In this document: piece after piece, positions 33,055 to 41,331 of the stretch
How positions within the stretch are numbered: position 1 is the stretch's first letter
Layout of the letters: every line of letters begins with the position of its first letter
Source: Neptunitalea chrysea
Lineage (GTDB): Bacteria; Bacteroidota; Bacteroidia; Flavobacteriales; Flavobacteriaceae
Assembly: GCF_027924145.1 (NCBI RefSeq)
Contig: NZ_BRVP01000023.1
Coordinates: forward strand, 1-47,696
Direction: 5' to 3'
Length of the DNA: 47,696 nucleotides
Notes under the pieces: model-generated
What the model was told of the DNA's origin: nothing
What the model saw: only the letters and a program-made list of their open reading frames with translations
Databases searched by the model: none
Translations under genes and position numbers: made by a program

Positions 33055-34179
33055 TTAATGATGTCGCTTCCAACTTTTAAAATCTTTAGTTTTGTAAAAA
33101 TCATTAATATCTGTTTTTACGAAATTTATTAATTGTTTTTTAGTATAGCCGTTTTGTAGTAAGTTGTCTAAAACCTTGATAGCTTCTTTGTTGCTGTTTA
33201 GTTTATTGTAAGTGTGTAATAGCATTAATTCTGCAGATAAAAACGTGGGGTAGTTTTTAACAATGTACTCGTAGGACTCTTGGGCTAAATGAAAGTCTTC
33301 TATTTCATAAGCATAGTTACCTACCATATATTTTATAAAATCATCATTTGTATAGCGTTCTAAATGTTCTAGGGCTCTAAATAGATTGTTAAAGTCGTTG
33401 CTTAAATAATAATAATCTATAGAAAGTAGTGTAAGACTAGGATCCGAGGGATATTTTTTAAGAATATCCTTTAAGCATTTAATATACTCGTTGGTGCTTA
33501 CTTCTGAGGCTGCTTGTGCTTTTAAAATCAAAAATATTTTATTTAGAAATGTAGTGTCTTTAATTTTTTTAGCCACACTATAGGCTTTACTATCAAGCCC
33601 CATATTTTTTAAAACAAGAAATTTTTTATACAAATCAGCATCTTTATCACTATCTCTTTTATAAGAGTTATTTAAGGTGGTTTTTAAAGATTCACTTAAA
33701 AAATCACCGTCAAGTAATGTAAAAATATCATTGATAATAAACGTGGAGTCTTTAAGGGAAATACGATATTGGTGATAGTTAATGCCGGTATCTTCATTAT
33801 ACAAACGAAACATTGCGTGATAAGAATTTTCTTCTTCGGTTCTCGAATAATTTATAAAGTCATAGTAGCTACCATTTCCCATATCCATGTATAACTTCGC
33901 TACAAAGGTTTTTAGACCGGTTTTAACAGCTTTTCGGTATACGTCTACATATTTTTGGTCAGTATTATCAGGGATAATACTATCAATAGTTTTTTTGCTA
34001 AAGCTATTGATAAAAAAATCCTGATCGTTTTCATCAAAAGCATTGCTTAATTTTTCAACATAATTTAAAAATAAGGATAACGTATCTTTTTGCTTTGTGT
34101 TTTCTTCTTGAGCAAACAAACCTGAAATTGTGCTAAAACAAAAAAAAAGTAAAGTGAACATGTTTAGCTTCATAGACAC
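33055..34179 (-). CDS. Exported protein with weak tetratricopeptide repeats
   Basis: 374 aa with a signal peptide (MFTLLFFCFSTISGLFAQ, cleavage after AQ near residue 24), so periplasmic or surface-exposed. The first ~150 residues form a non-repetitive domain (FLNYVEKLSNAFDENDQDFF, FINDIFTLLDGDF) that I do not recognise. The second half holds helical repeats with TPR-like spacing: DYYYLSNDFNNLFRALEHL, YAYEIEDFHLAQESYEYIV, MLLHTYNKLNSNKEAIKVL. Similar small TPR proteins in flavobacteria are annotated only as hypothetical. It is monocistronic by spacing. No function is assigned. Confidence 0.75.
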   Translation of the reverse strand: MSMKLNMFTLLFFCFSTISGLFAQEENTKQKDTLSLFLNYVEKLSNAFDENDQDFFINSFSKKTIDSIIPDNTDQKYVDVYRKAVKTGLKTFVAKLYMDMGNGSYYDFINYSRTEEENSYHAMFRLYNEDTGINYHQYRISLKDSTFIINDIFTLLDGDFLSESLKTTLNNSYKRDSDKDADLYKKFLVLKNMGLDSKAYSVAKKIKDTTFLNKIFLILKAQAASEVSTNEYIKCLKDILKKYPSDPSLTLLSIDYYYLSNDFNNLFRALEHLERYTNDDFIKYMVGNYAYEIEDFHLAQESYEYIVKNYPTFLSAELMLLHTYNKLNSNKEAIKVLDNLLQNGYTKKQLINFVKTDINDFYKTKDFKSWKRHH

Positions 34180-34332
34180 AATAGTTGTTGGTTAATTACC
34201 AGTAATTAGTAAGCTTAATAATATAATTGATTTTTCTAAAAATAGGGATTATTATTTAATTATTTAAAAAAATATAGCGTACTAATTCTAAATCTTTACT
34301 ATATTTAAAAGGTTTACATAAAATTGTAATAA

Positions 34333-34866
34333 ATGATGACCCTTATTTATATCCTATTAATATTGGTGACGTTGGTTTTGTTTCTTGCGTTTGTAGCGCC
34401 AAAAACCTATAATGTAAGTAGAAGTGTTATTGTAGAAAGACCTGCTGCTGAGGTTTATAATTTTTTAAAATATTTAAAAAACCAAGATTCATGGTCGCCT
34501 TGGAATAAAAAAGATCCAAACATGAAAAAAACCTTTACCGGTACTGATGGAGAAATTGGATTTATAAGTGCCTGGGAAGGAAATAAAGATGTTGGGGCTG
34601 GTGAACAAGAGCTTACTAATTTTGTAGAAGGCTCTTTTGTGCAAAGTAAACTACGTTTTTTTAAGCCTTGGAAATCGGAGTCTGATGCTTACTTACGAGT
34701 AGAGGAAGTAGCGATTGGGGCTAAGGTAACTTGGGGGTTTGCAGGAAAAAACCCGTTTCCGTTTAGCATTTTTATGCTATTTATGAATATGGATAAGGCT
34801 GTAGGTAAAGACTTTGAAGAGGGGTTGCAGAATCTAAAGGATATTTTAGAAAAACCAGAAAACTAA
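34333..34866 (+). CDS. SRPBCC-fold (START/polyketide cyclase-like) protein with N-terminal anchor
   Basis: 177 aa. A single transmembrane segment (about residues 5-22, IYILLILVTLVLFLAFVA) precedes a helix-grip domain starting YNVSRSVIVERPAAEVYNFLKYLKN, the standard opening of SRPBCC proteins that bind hydrophobic ligands in a cavity. The segments WSPWNKKDPNMKKTF, GFISAWEGNKDVGAGEQELT and KVTWGFAGKNPFP complete the typical pattern. The ligand is unknown. Two ATGs in a row (34333, 34336) are possible starts. Its stop overlaps that of the convergent amylase gene by 4 nt. Confidence 0.85.
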   Translation: MMTLIYILLILVTLVLFLAFVAPKTYNVSRSVIVERPAAEVYNFLKYLKNQDSWSPWNKKDPNMKKTFTGTDGEIGFISAWEGNKDVGAGEQELTNFVEGSFVQSKLRFFKPWKSESDAYLRVEEVAIGAKVTWGFAGKNPFPFSIFMLFMNMDKAVGKDFEEGLQNLKDILEKPEN

Positions 34867-36479
34867 ATATTTTCTGGTGATTCTTTTGCTAACAGAACTA
34901 CCGAAAAAGGTGTTCTAAAGCGTGTTTTTTTATTTTTTACAACTACTGGGATATGGCTGTAAAATTCTAGTAATAACGTGTCATCTCTAAAAGTATCACC
35001 CACATAGAGCGTTTTTTCACCTTCAGGTACATCAATAGCTATAAGTACGGTATCTGAGTAAGCTCCTTTTTCATAATGTCTACTAAAAACATACGGGTAT
35101 TTACTAATCATTTTATGTTCACCGGCGCCTACAGCAGGGTGTTTAATTCTAAACTGTCCTAATCTGCTATAATGTCTAAATAAGTTTTTAATTAACGGGT
35201 TGCCTGTAATATCACCCCAATTCATAAAAGAGCGTAGGTTAGCATCTCCTTTTACACCATCTACCCAAAGTGGTCTTGCAGTTTCATCTCCGTAATAGAT
35301 TTGCGAAATACCAGGAGATAAAAGTAATTTGGTTGCAGCGTTGAAAGGTCGTTCTCTGTTTCTGTCGAACGGATCACTATCGTCATGCGAGGTAGCATAA
35401 TTCATGGTGCTATAGTCTTTCAGCTCATTTTGTAAATGATAATTGGTTTTACTAAATACGTCTTCATAGCTACCACGTGCATCATTCTTAAAATTAAAGT
35501 TTATTAAGGCATTAAAACCGTGTTCAAAGTAGTTTACCTTTTTATCGCCAAAGTCATACCATTGTCCATTCATTACTCCATAGCCATAAACTTCACCAAC
35601 TATAAAGAAATTAGTATCGTCTAGTGCCTTTTCAGTATTCTCTTTTTTCCAAAGATCAAAAGCATAATCGGCTTCTGTTCTTAGAATACTCCAAACATCT
35701 TCTTCAACATGTTTCACCGTATCCACTCTAAATCCATCTATACCACATTCTCTAACATAATCTGTAAGCCATTTTACAATATGATGCTTGGGTGACCTTG
35801 GATACTTGGTTCGTTCAAAAAAATCATCAAGTTCTTTAACTTCTTGCTCCAATCTTCCTTCAGTTGTCCATTTGTCTATTAACGTTTGAGGTAGCTCAAC
35901 ATCTTCGTTGCTTTCAGTTTTAACGTCAGGTAAATTAGCAACAAGCATGCAGTCTGTGGTGTTTTCGTAGTTGCTATAATTACAAACACGCCCAGTACGT
36001 ACCCATTCATCAGGCCAAACAGGATCGTTTTCTGTAATGGGGCCGGTATGGTTTATCACAATATCCATTAAAAGTCTAATCCCATGATCATGTGCTACAG
36101 CTACCAATTCTTTTAAGTCGTCCAGTGTTCCAAAATTAGGGTCAATCTGGCTCCAATCTTTTGCCCAGTATCCATGATACCCATACGTGTTGCCATCTCC
36201 TTCATCTACACAACCATGAATTTGTTCTACAATAGGCGTAAACCAAATGGCATTAATACCCAAATTTGTAAAATAGCCTTCTCTTATTTTACGTGTAATT
36301 CCCTTTAAGTCACCTCCCATAAAACCTCTTAAATTTCCGGTAGGCACATTCCTTTCAAAATTCACATCATTGTCAGTTTCTCCATTGCAAAATCTATCTG
36401 TTATTAAGAAATATACATTTGCAGATTCCCATACGAAAGGAGCGGTATTTACTTTTTCTTTAGAGTTTTCAAAAGCCAT
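34863..36479 (-). CDS. Alpha-amylase-family glycoside hydrolase (GH13), predicted cytoplasmic
   Basis: 538-aa alpha-glucan-active enzyme with a complete GH13 core: region I DIVINHTG, region II DGFRVDTVKHV (nucleophile Asp), region III FFIVGEVYG (acid/base Glu), region IV YATSHDDSDPF (transition-state Asp). An N-terminal block WESANVYFLITDRFCNG opens the barrel, and FMGGDLKGITRKI is typical of the Bacteroidota amylases of this size. A C-terminal beta domain follows (about 450-530). No signal peptide is seen (the N terminus is charged and polar), so it probably works on internal glucans or imported oligosaccharides. No SusC/SusD genes are nearby, so it is not in a classical starch-utilisation locus. 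Confidence 0.92.
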   Translation of the reverse strand: MAFENSKEKVNTAPFVWESANVYFLITDRFCNGETDNDVNFERNVPTGNLRGFMGGDLKGITRKIREGYFTNLGINAIWFTPIVEQIHGCVDEGDGNTYGYHGYWAKDWSQIDPNFGTLDDLKELVAVAHDHGIRLLMDIVINHTGPITENDPVWPDEWVRTGRVCNYSNYENTTDCMLVANLPDVKTESNEDVELPQTLIDKWTTEGRLEQEVKELDDFFERTKYPRSPKHHIVKWLTDYVRECGIDGFRVDTVKHVEEDVWSILRTEADYAFDLWKKENTEKALDDTNFFIVGEVYGYGVMNGQWYDFGDKKVNYFEHGFNALINFNFKNDARGSYEDVFSKTNYHLQNELKDYSTMNYATSHDDSDPFDRNRERPFNAATKLLLSPGISQIYYGDETARPLWVDGVKGDANLRSFMNWGDITGNPLIKNLFRHYSRLGQFRIKHPAVGAGEHKMISKYPYVFSRHYEKGAYSDTVLIAIDVPEGEKTLYVGDTFRDDTLLLEFYSHIPVVVKNKKTRFRTPFSVVLLAKESPENI

Positions 36480-36496
36480 AGGTTGTGGTATGAGTT

Positions 36497-36525
36497 AAAA
36501 AAAAATCTAGCCGAAGCTAGATTTT
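36497..36525 (-). terminator. Intrinsic terminator with a UUCG tetraloop
   Basis: On the minus strand AAAATCTAGC pairs perfectly with GCTAGATTTT around TTCG, a very stable tetraloop closed by C-G, followed by a run of nine T. It ends the gene at 36568-37341 and lies just upstream of the amylase gene. Confidence 0.9.
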
Positions 36526-36567
36526 AAAGTTATATAAAAAATAAGTAAATTATCGGATAAAGGTAAA

Positions 36568-37341
36568 TTAATTCTTGCTATTTAAAATTCTATATTCTTC
36601 ATAACAACCGCTAATAGCATCTAGTATCTGAAGGTCGTTAGCTGTTTTAATAAATGTTTTAGAATAATTACAATGTGTTAAAATATCCTCCAGTTCATTT
36701 TCATTTATCTGTAATAAAACAATAAGCGTTTCTCTATTAAACTTAGTAGCGAGCATGCTTCTTATAGATTCGTCTTCTTTCATCTGACGTAGCTTACGCA
36801 TTTGTTTTGGTCTTTTACCAAACATATTGTATAAGAAATCGGCCGGATTAAAAATAGCACCCAGTACCTTGCTTACAGCCCCTCGGTTACTTTTACCGCC
36901 TTCGTAGCCTAAATCTAGTCCTGAGATACTATATCTTTGGTTGTCATTTACAGGAGCATTTTTAGCATCTATTTCAAGGTATCCTGTTAAGTTGTACGGC
37001 TGTACAACAACATCTTCTAAAGCAAAGGCTAATTCGGTTAGCTCAATAACGGTGCCCGGTATGTTAAGCATGTCATTGGTTACTTTAATCTTAATGGATT
37101 TAAAACCTAAATAAGAGAAAAATAAAGTATCATTTACTGAAGCCCGTATCGAAAAATGCCCTTTACTATTAGTTAAGGTACCTTTTACAGTGTTTAAGTT
37201 TAATACATGTACATTGGCAATAGAAGAATCGTCTTCAGCGTTTTTCACGTTACCAATAACCAATGAATCAGCAGATTTTTCTGTCTGTGAATAAGAAGCT
37301 AATGAGAGCATTAGCAATATGCTTAAAAAGATATATTTCAT
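36568..37341 (-). CDS. Exported protein with a carboxypeptidase-regulatory-like domain
   Basis: 257 aa with a signal peptide (YIFLSILLMLSLASYSQT, cleavage near residue 19). Residues about 27-110 form a beta-sandwich of the CarboxypepD_reg-like type: VIGNVKNAEDDSSIANVHVL, GTLTNSKGHFSIRASVNDTLFFSYLGFKSI. This domain is common at the N terminus of TonB-dependent receptors. Here it is followed not by a plug and barrel but by a short, mainly helical and basic C-terminal region (ADFLYNMFGKRPKQMRKLRQ, LITLLQINENELEDIL-like) of unknown function. Stand-alone proteins of this layout are frequent in flavobacteria. It ends at the UUCG terminator. Confidence 0.82.
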   Translation of the reverse strand: MKYIFLSILLMLSLASYSQTEKSADSLVIGNVKNAEDDSSIANVHVLNLNTVKGTLTNSKGHFSIRASVNDTLFFSYLGFKSIKIKVTNDMLNIPGTVIELTELAFALEDVVVQPYNLTGYLEIDAKNAPVNDNQRYSISGLDLGYEGGKSNRGAVSKVLGAIFNPADFLYNMFGKRPKQMRKLRQMKEDESIRSMLATKFNRETLIVLLQINENELEDILTHCNYSKTFIKTANDLQILDAISGCYEEYRILNSKN

Positions 37342-37379
37342 TTGTTAAATCAATAGGTAATAAAAGTAATAAAAGCTGC

Positions 37380-37408
37380 AAAAAAAAAAAGGGTAACACC
37401 CTTTTTTT
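37380..37408 (-). terminator. Intrinsic terminator of the DEAD-box helicase gene
   Basis: An A/T stem with GGGT/ACCC at its tip and a 3-nt loop. On the minus strand the stem is followed by a run of eleven T in all, directly after the helicase stop. Confidence 0.8.
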
Positions 37409-37434
37409 AAATATTCTTTAACAAGATAAGCTTA

Positions 37435-39204
37435 TTATCTTTTATTAGATCTACGACCTTTGTTTTTATTTCCAAAATTTCCCCTTCCTTCACTACGTCT
37501 ACCATCACCGCGTCTGTTATCGTTTCTTCGGCCATCTCCGCCACCACGTCTACCATCACTTCTTCGGTTTCCGCCACCTTCTCTTCTTCCTATGTTTTTA
37601 GAGATTTCAACGTTAATGAATCTTCCATCCATTTTAAATTCACTAAACATTTGAAGGATTGCCTCCGTATGACTAGCCTCTGTGTTGAAGAATGAGAAAC
37701 TTTCTTTAACGTCAACTTTAAAGATATCATCTCTATCTAGGCTCATCGTTTCTTTAAGGAAATCTTTAAGCGTTTTCCAGTCGTATCCATCTTTTTCACC
37801 AACATTAATGAAGTATCTTACATCACCTTCTGATGGCATATCACCATGGTTGTTATTTCGGTCTCTTCTTTCATTACCAGAATGAGCATTTAAGTCTTTT
37901 GCGCTTTTATAATAATTAGCAAAGCGACTAAATTCTACCGAAACCATTTTCTTAATAAGGTTTTCTCTGTCTATACCTTCTAAAACGTCTTGAATAGCCG
38001 GCAAGAAGTTTTCTACCTCTTGATTAATTTCTGTATCCTTAATTTTACTTGCTAAGTGGTATAATTGAATTTCACAAATTTCTTCCGAGTTTGGAATCTT
38101 TTTAGCTTCAAATTTTGTTTTAATAATACGCTCAATACCACTTATTTTACGTATTTCGCTACGGGTGATGATAACCATAGAAACCCCCGATTTACCAGCT
38201 CTACCAGTACGACCACTACGGTGTGTATAGGTCTCAATTTCATCTGGTAATTGGTAGTTAATTACGTGTGTTATATCATCTACATCAATACCTCGTGCAG
38301 CAACATCTGTAGCAACAAGCATTTGTATTTGTCTGGTACGGAACGATTTCATAACCAAATCTCTCTGGTTCTGACTTAAGTCTCCGTGTAATGCTGCTGC
38401 GCTATAACCATCTTCTATTAATTTCTCAGCAACATTTTGAGTGTCTCTTTTGGTACGACAGAAAATTACTGAAAAAATATCAGGGTTTGCATCTGCTAAT
38501 CTTTTAAGTGCAATATAACGATCTCTTCCGCTTACCATGTAGTACTCATGTCGTACGTTTTTAGAAGAAGCATTTTTAGTACCTACTGTAATTTCAAGAG
38601 GCGTTTTCATGAACTTTTTAGCAATAGTAGCTACTTCTTTTGGCATGGTAGCCGAAAACAACCAAGTTGCTTTGGTTTTAGGAGTATGTGATAAGATAGC
38701 AGAAATATCTTCATAGAATCCCATGTTAAGCATTTCATCTGCCTCATCAAGTACACATACATTAATTTCAGAAATGTCAACCATATTACGGTTAATCATA
38801 TCCTGCATTCTCCCTGGTGTAGCCACAATTATTTGGGCTCCTTTACGTACTTCTCTAGCTTGTTCAGTAATGCTTGCACCCCCGTAAATAGCAACTACTC
38901 TAAGTTCGTTAATGTATTTTGAGTAGTTTTTTAATTCCTGAGCAATCTGCAAGCATAATTCTCTGGTAGGTGATAAAATAAGACCTTGAGTGGTTTTACT
39001 AAATTGGTTTATTTTTTGAATTAAAGGAAAGCCGAAAGCAGCTGTTTTCCCCGTTCCCGTCTGTGCTAGTGCAACCATGTCTGAATGTTGCTCTAAAAGG
39101 ACCGGAATAGCTTTCTCCTGTACTTCCGAAGGAGTTTCAAAGCCCATATCAGTAATGGCATTTAATAGCTGTTCGTTCAGTCCTAATTGTTCAAATTTGT
39201 TCAT
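37435..39204 (-). CDS. DEAD-box RNA helicase, DbpA/CsdA-like, with an RGG-rich tail
   Basis: 589-aa ATP-dependent RNA helicase, likely for ribosome assembly or mRNA unwinding at low temperature. Order of motifs: AQTGTGKTAAF (about 43-53), SPTRELCLQIA, TPGRMQD, DEADEML (about 153-159), SAT, RTKRD, ATDVAARGIDV, HRSGRTGRAG. Residues about 455-530 form a DbpA-type RNA-binding domain (VRYFINVGEKDGYDWKTLKDF, NVEISKN). The last ~55 residues are a basic Arg/Gly/Asn-rich tail (GRRGGGDGRRNDNRRGDGRR) for nonspecific RNA contact. A -7 box lies upstream and a terminator follows. Confidence 0.95.
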   Translation of the reverse strand: MNKFEQLGLNEQLLNAITDMGFETPSEVQEKAIPVLLEQHSDMVALAQTGTGKTAAFGFPLIQKINQFSKTTQGLILSPTRELCLQIAQELKNYSKYINELRVVAIYGGASITEQAREVRKGAQIIVATPGRMQDMINRNMVDISEINVCVLDEADEMLNMGFYEDISAILSHTPKTKATWLFSATMPKEVATIAKKFMKTPLEITVGTKNASSKNVRHEYYMVSGRDRYIALKRLADANPDIFSVIFCRTKRDTQNVAEKLIEDGYSAAALHGDLSQNQRDLVMKSFRTRQIQMLVATDVAARGIDVDDITHVINYQLPDEIETYTHRSGRTGRAGKSGVSMVIITRSEIRKISGIERIIKTKFEAKKIPNSEEICEIQLYHLASKIKDTEINQEVENFLPAIQDVLEGIDRENLIKKMVSVEFSRFANYYKSAKDLNAHSGNERRDRNNNHGDMPSEGDVRYFINVGEKDGYDWKTLKDFLKETMSLDRDDIFKVDVKESFSFFNTEASHTEAILQMFSEFKMDGRFINVEISKNIGRREGGGNRRSDGRRGGGDGRRNDNRRGDGRRSEGRGNFGNKNKGRRSNKR

Positions 39205-39226
39205 ATAAGTATTAAAAAATTGGCTG

Positions 39227-39234
39227 CAAAGGTA
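39227..39234 (-). promoter_or_regulatory. Predicted -7 box for the DEAD-box helicase
   Basis: The minus strand reads TACCTTTG, an exact TAnnTTTG match 22 nt before the ATG. Confidence 0.6.
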
Positions 39235-39323
39235 TATTTAATTATTGGTAATGAATAATTTATGAAGAAATAAATTTATTTTAGACCTTGTTGATAATCA
39301 AATATTTATGCAGTATTCGTTAT

Positions 39324-39902
39324 TTATGCATTATCTATTAAATACGATATTAGCTTTTTAACCGCTAAAGCTCTATGGCTAATTTTGTTTTTTTTATCTA
39401 AACTTATCTCTGCAAAAGTGTTTTTGTAGCCATCTGGTAAAAACACAGGGTCGTAACCAAAACCTTGGTTACCATGTTTTTCTGTGGTAATAACTCCGTT
39501 TACAATGCCTTCAAAAGTTAGGGTGCTGTTGCCTAAATTTAAAGCAATAACAGTTTTAAAGTTCGCTTTTCTATTGGTGGCTGTAGCCATTTCTTGTAAA
39601 AGCTTTTTAATATTAGCATTAGCGTCTTTTGCTTCACTGGCATACCTTGCTGAATATACACCCGGAGCACCGTTTAGGGCATCTACCTCTAAACCTGTAT
39701 CATCAGCAAAGCAATTATAGCCATAGTTGTTTTTTACATAGTTCGCTTTTAAAATTGCATTCCCTTCTATAGTATCTTCGGTTTCCGGTATTTCTTCGGT
39801 ACATCCAATGTCATTGAGGGTTAATATCTCAATAGTTTCAGGGAGCATTGCTCTAATTTCAATTGCTTTGTTTTCGTTATGGGTAGCAAAAACTATTTTC
39901 AT
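39324..39902 (-). CDS. rdgB: dITP/XTP pyrophosphatase (RdgB/HAM1)
   Basis: Cleans the nucleotide pool by hydrolysing non-canonical purine triphosphates (dITP, XTP) to the monophosphate and pyrophosphate. 192 aa is the normal length. Motifs: N-terminal [14 protein letters not shown] (3-16), [13 protein letters not shown] with the metal-binding Asp pair (about 66-78), [26 protein letters not shown] (about 146-163), and [11 protein letters not shown] near the C terminus. Its start is 9 nt after the stop of rlmH on the same strand, so the two are cotranscribed. Confidence 0.95.
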   Translation of the reverse strand: MKIVFATHNENKAIEIRAMLPETIEILTLNDIGCTEEIPETEDTIEGNAILKANYVKNNYGYNCFADDTGLEVDALNGAPGVYSARYASEAKDANANIKKLLQEMATATNRKANFKTVIALNLGNSTLTFEGIVNGVITTEKHGNQGFGYDPVFLPDGYKNTFAEISLDKKNKISHRALAVKKLISYLIDNA

Positions 39903-39911
39903 ATCAAAAAA

Positions 39912-40385
39912 TTATTGGTGATGATAAGGTTCATTACGTAAAATAGTGAAGCCTCTGTAAATTTGTTCGGTAATAAAAAGTCTGACCATTTGGTGTGAAA
40001 ATGTCATTAAAGACAATGATATTTTCCCTTGTGCTTGCTTGTATACTTGTTCAGAAAAGCCGTAGGGGCCACCAATAACAAAAACTAACTGTTTGGTTCC
40101 GGCATTCATTTTCTTTTGTAAATAGTCAGCAAATTGAACTGAAGTGAAGTTTTTTCCTTTTTCGTCGAGTAAAACCAGTAAATCTGTCGGTTGAAGTCGT
40201 TTTAAAATTTCGTCACCTTCTTTTTCTTTCTGCTGTGCTTCACTAAGGTTTTTACTATTCTTAATGTCTGGAATAATGTCTATTTGAAATTTTACATAAA
40301 AGTTGAGTCGTTTGGTGTATATATCAATCAACTCTTGTAGCTCGCGACTGTCGGTTTTTCCAATGGCTAAAATCTTAATATTCAT
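39912..40385 (-). CDS. rlmH: 23S rRNA (pseudouridine-1915-N3)-methyltransferase RlmH
   Basis: SPOUT-class methyltransferase that methylates pseudouridine 1915 in helix 69 of 23S rRNA. 157 aa. The knotted SAM-binding region is visible: VFVIGGPYGFSEQVY (about 102-116) and SLSLMTFSHQMVRLFITEQI (about 127-146), with the C terminus ending NEPYHHQ as in the family. The ATG lies only 4 nt beyond a perfect -7 box, so the mRNA may be leaderless. It is followed by rdgB. Confidence 0.95.
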   Translation of the reverse strand: MNIKILAIGKTDSRELQELIDIYTKRLNFYVKFQIDIIPDIKNSKNLSEAQQKEKEGDEILKRLQPTDLLVLLDEKGKNFTSVQFADYLQKKMNAGTKQLVFVIGGPYGFSEQVYKQAQGKISLSLMTFSHQMVRLFITEQIYRGFTILRNEPYHHQ

Positions 40386-40389
40386 AATG

Positions 40390-40397
40390 CAAATATA
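40390..40397 (-). promoter_or_regulatory. Predicted -7 box for rlmH, 4 nt from the start codon
   Basis: The minus strand reads TATATTTG, matching TAnnTTTG. Four bases separate it from the rlmH ATG, the same arrangement as at 6045-6057. Confidence 0.55.
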
Positions 40398-40471
40398 CGG
40401 AAGCTTTTAATAGTGTCTTTAGGCTTTTTATAAACAAGAATTTTTTTACTTTAGCTGTAAATACTAAAAGC

Positions 40472-41329
40472 ATGATTTCAGAGACTCAATTTCATGATGA
40501 GTTATCCATAATTATTTCAAATGCCATGAGAGAAGACGTAGGAGAAGGCGATCATAGTTCGTTAGCTTGTATTCCTTCTAGTGCTTCCGGAAAAGCAAAA
40601 TTATTAGTAAAAGACGAAGGTATTATTGCTGGAGTTGAGTTTGCTAAAATGGTGTTGAGTTATGTAGATCCTTTACTAGAAACAGAAACCTTTATACATG
40701 ACGGACAGAAAGTGAGTCGTGGTGATATTGTGTTTTATGTTTCAGGTTCATCTCAATCTATATTAAAAGCAGAGCGTTTGCTTTTAAATGCAATGCAACG
40801 TATGAGTGCCATTGCTACCAAAACGAAGTTTTTTGTAGACTTATTGGATGGTACAAATACAAAACTTTTAGATACCAGAAAAACTACTCCGGGTATTAGA
40901 GCGCTTGAAAAATGGGCAGTAAAAATAGGAGGAGGTGTAAATCATAGATTTGCGTTATACGATATGATAATGCTAAAAGATAATCATATTGATTTTGCAG
41001 GAGGAATTACAGAGGCTATTGCTAAAACGCAAAGTTACTTAGATGATATTCATAAAGATTTGAAAATTATTGTAGAAGCACGTAATTTGCAAGAGGTTGA
41101 AGAAATTTTAAAAAGTGATGGAGTCTATAGGATTTTATTAGATAATTTCACTTTTGAAGATACTAAAACGGCAGTTAGCCTTATTGGGGATAAATGCTTA
41201 ACCGAATCTTCTGGTAATATTAATGAAGATACAATTAGACAATATGCAGAATGTGGAGTAGATTTTATTTCTTCAGGAGCCATAACGCATTCAATTTATA
41301 ATATGGATTTAAGCTTAAAAGCAATATAA
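40472..41329 (+). CDS. nadC: Nicotinate-nucleotide pyrophosphorylase (quinolinate phosphoribosyltransferase)
   Basis: Converts quinolinate and PRPP to nicotinate mononucleotide and CO2 in NAD synthesis. 285 aa is normal. Motifs: REDVGEGDHSSLACIP near the N terminus, RMSAIATKTKFFVD, LLDTRKTTPGIRALEKWAVKIGGGVNHR (about 130-157; conserved Arg and Lys bind the phosphates), DMIMLKDNHI (about 166-175), and the C-terminal LTESSGNINEDTI barrel strand. It heads an operon with yihY (2-nt gap), DUF2147 and priA. Quinolinate could come from NadA/NadB or from the kynurenine route via kynU at 11433; neither source can be decided here. Confidence 0.97.
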   Translation: MISETQFHDELSIIISNAMREDVGEGDHSSLACIPSSASGKAKLLVKDEGIIAGVEFAKMVLSYVDPLLETETFIHDGQKVSRGDIVFYVSGSSQSILKAERLLLNAMQRMSAIATKTKFFVDLLDGTNTKLLDTRKTTPGIRALEKWAVKIGGGVNHRFALYDMIMLKDNHIDFAGGITEAIAKTQSYLDDIHKDLKIIVEARNLQEVEEILKSDGVYRILLDNFTFEDTKTAVSLIGDKCLTESSGNINEDTIRQYAECGVDFISSGAITHSIYNMDLSLKAI

Positions 41330-41331
41330 TC

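Noticed and set aside
37460-38250. Plus-strand open frames opposite the DEAD-box helicase gene
   Set aside because: They are antisense shadows of the helicase RGG tail and core; composition is low complexity and there is no start or promoter signal.
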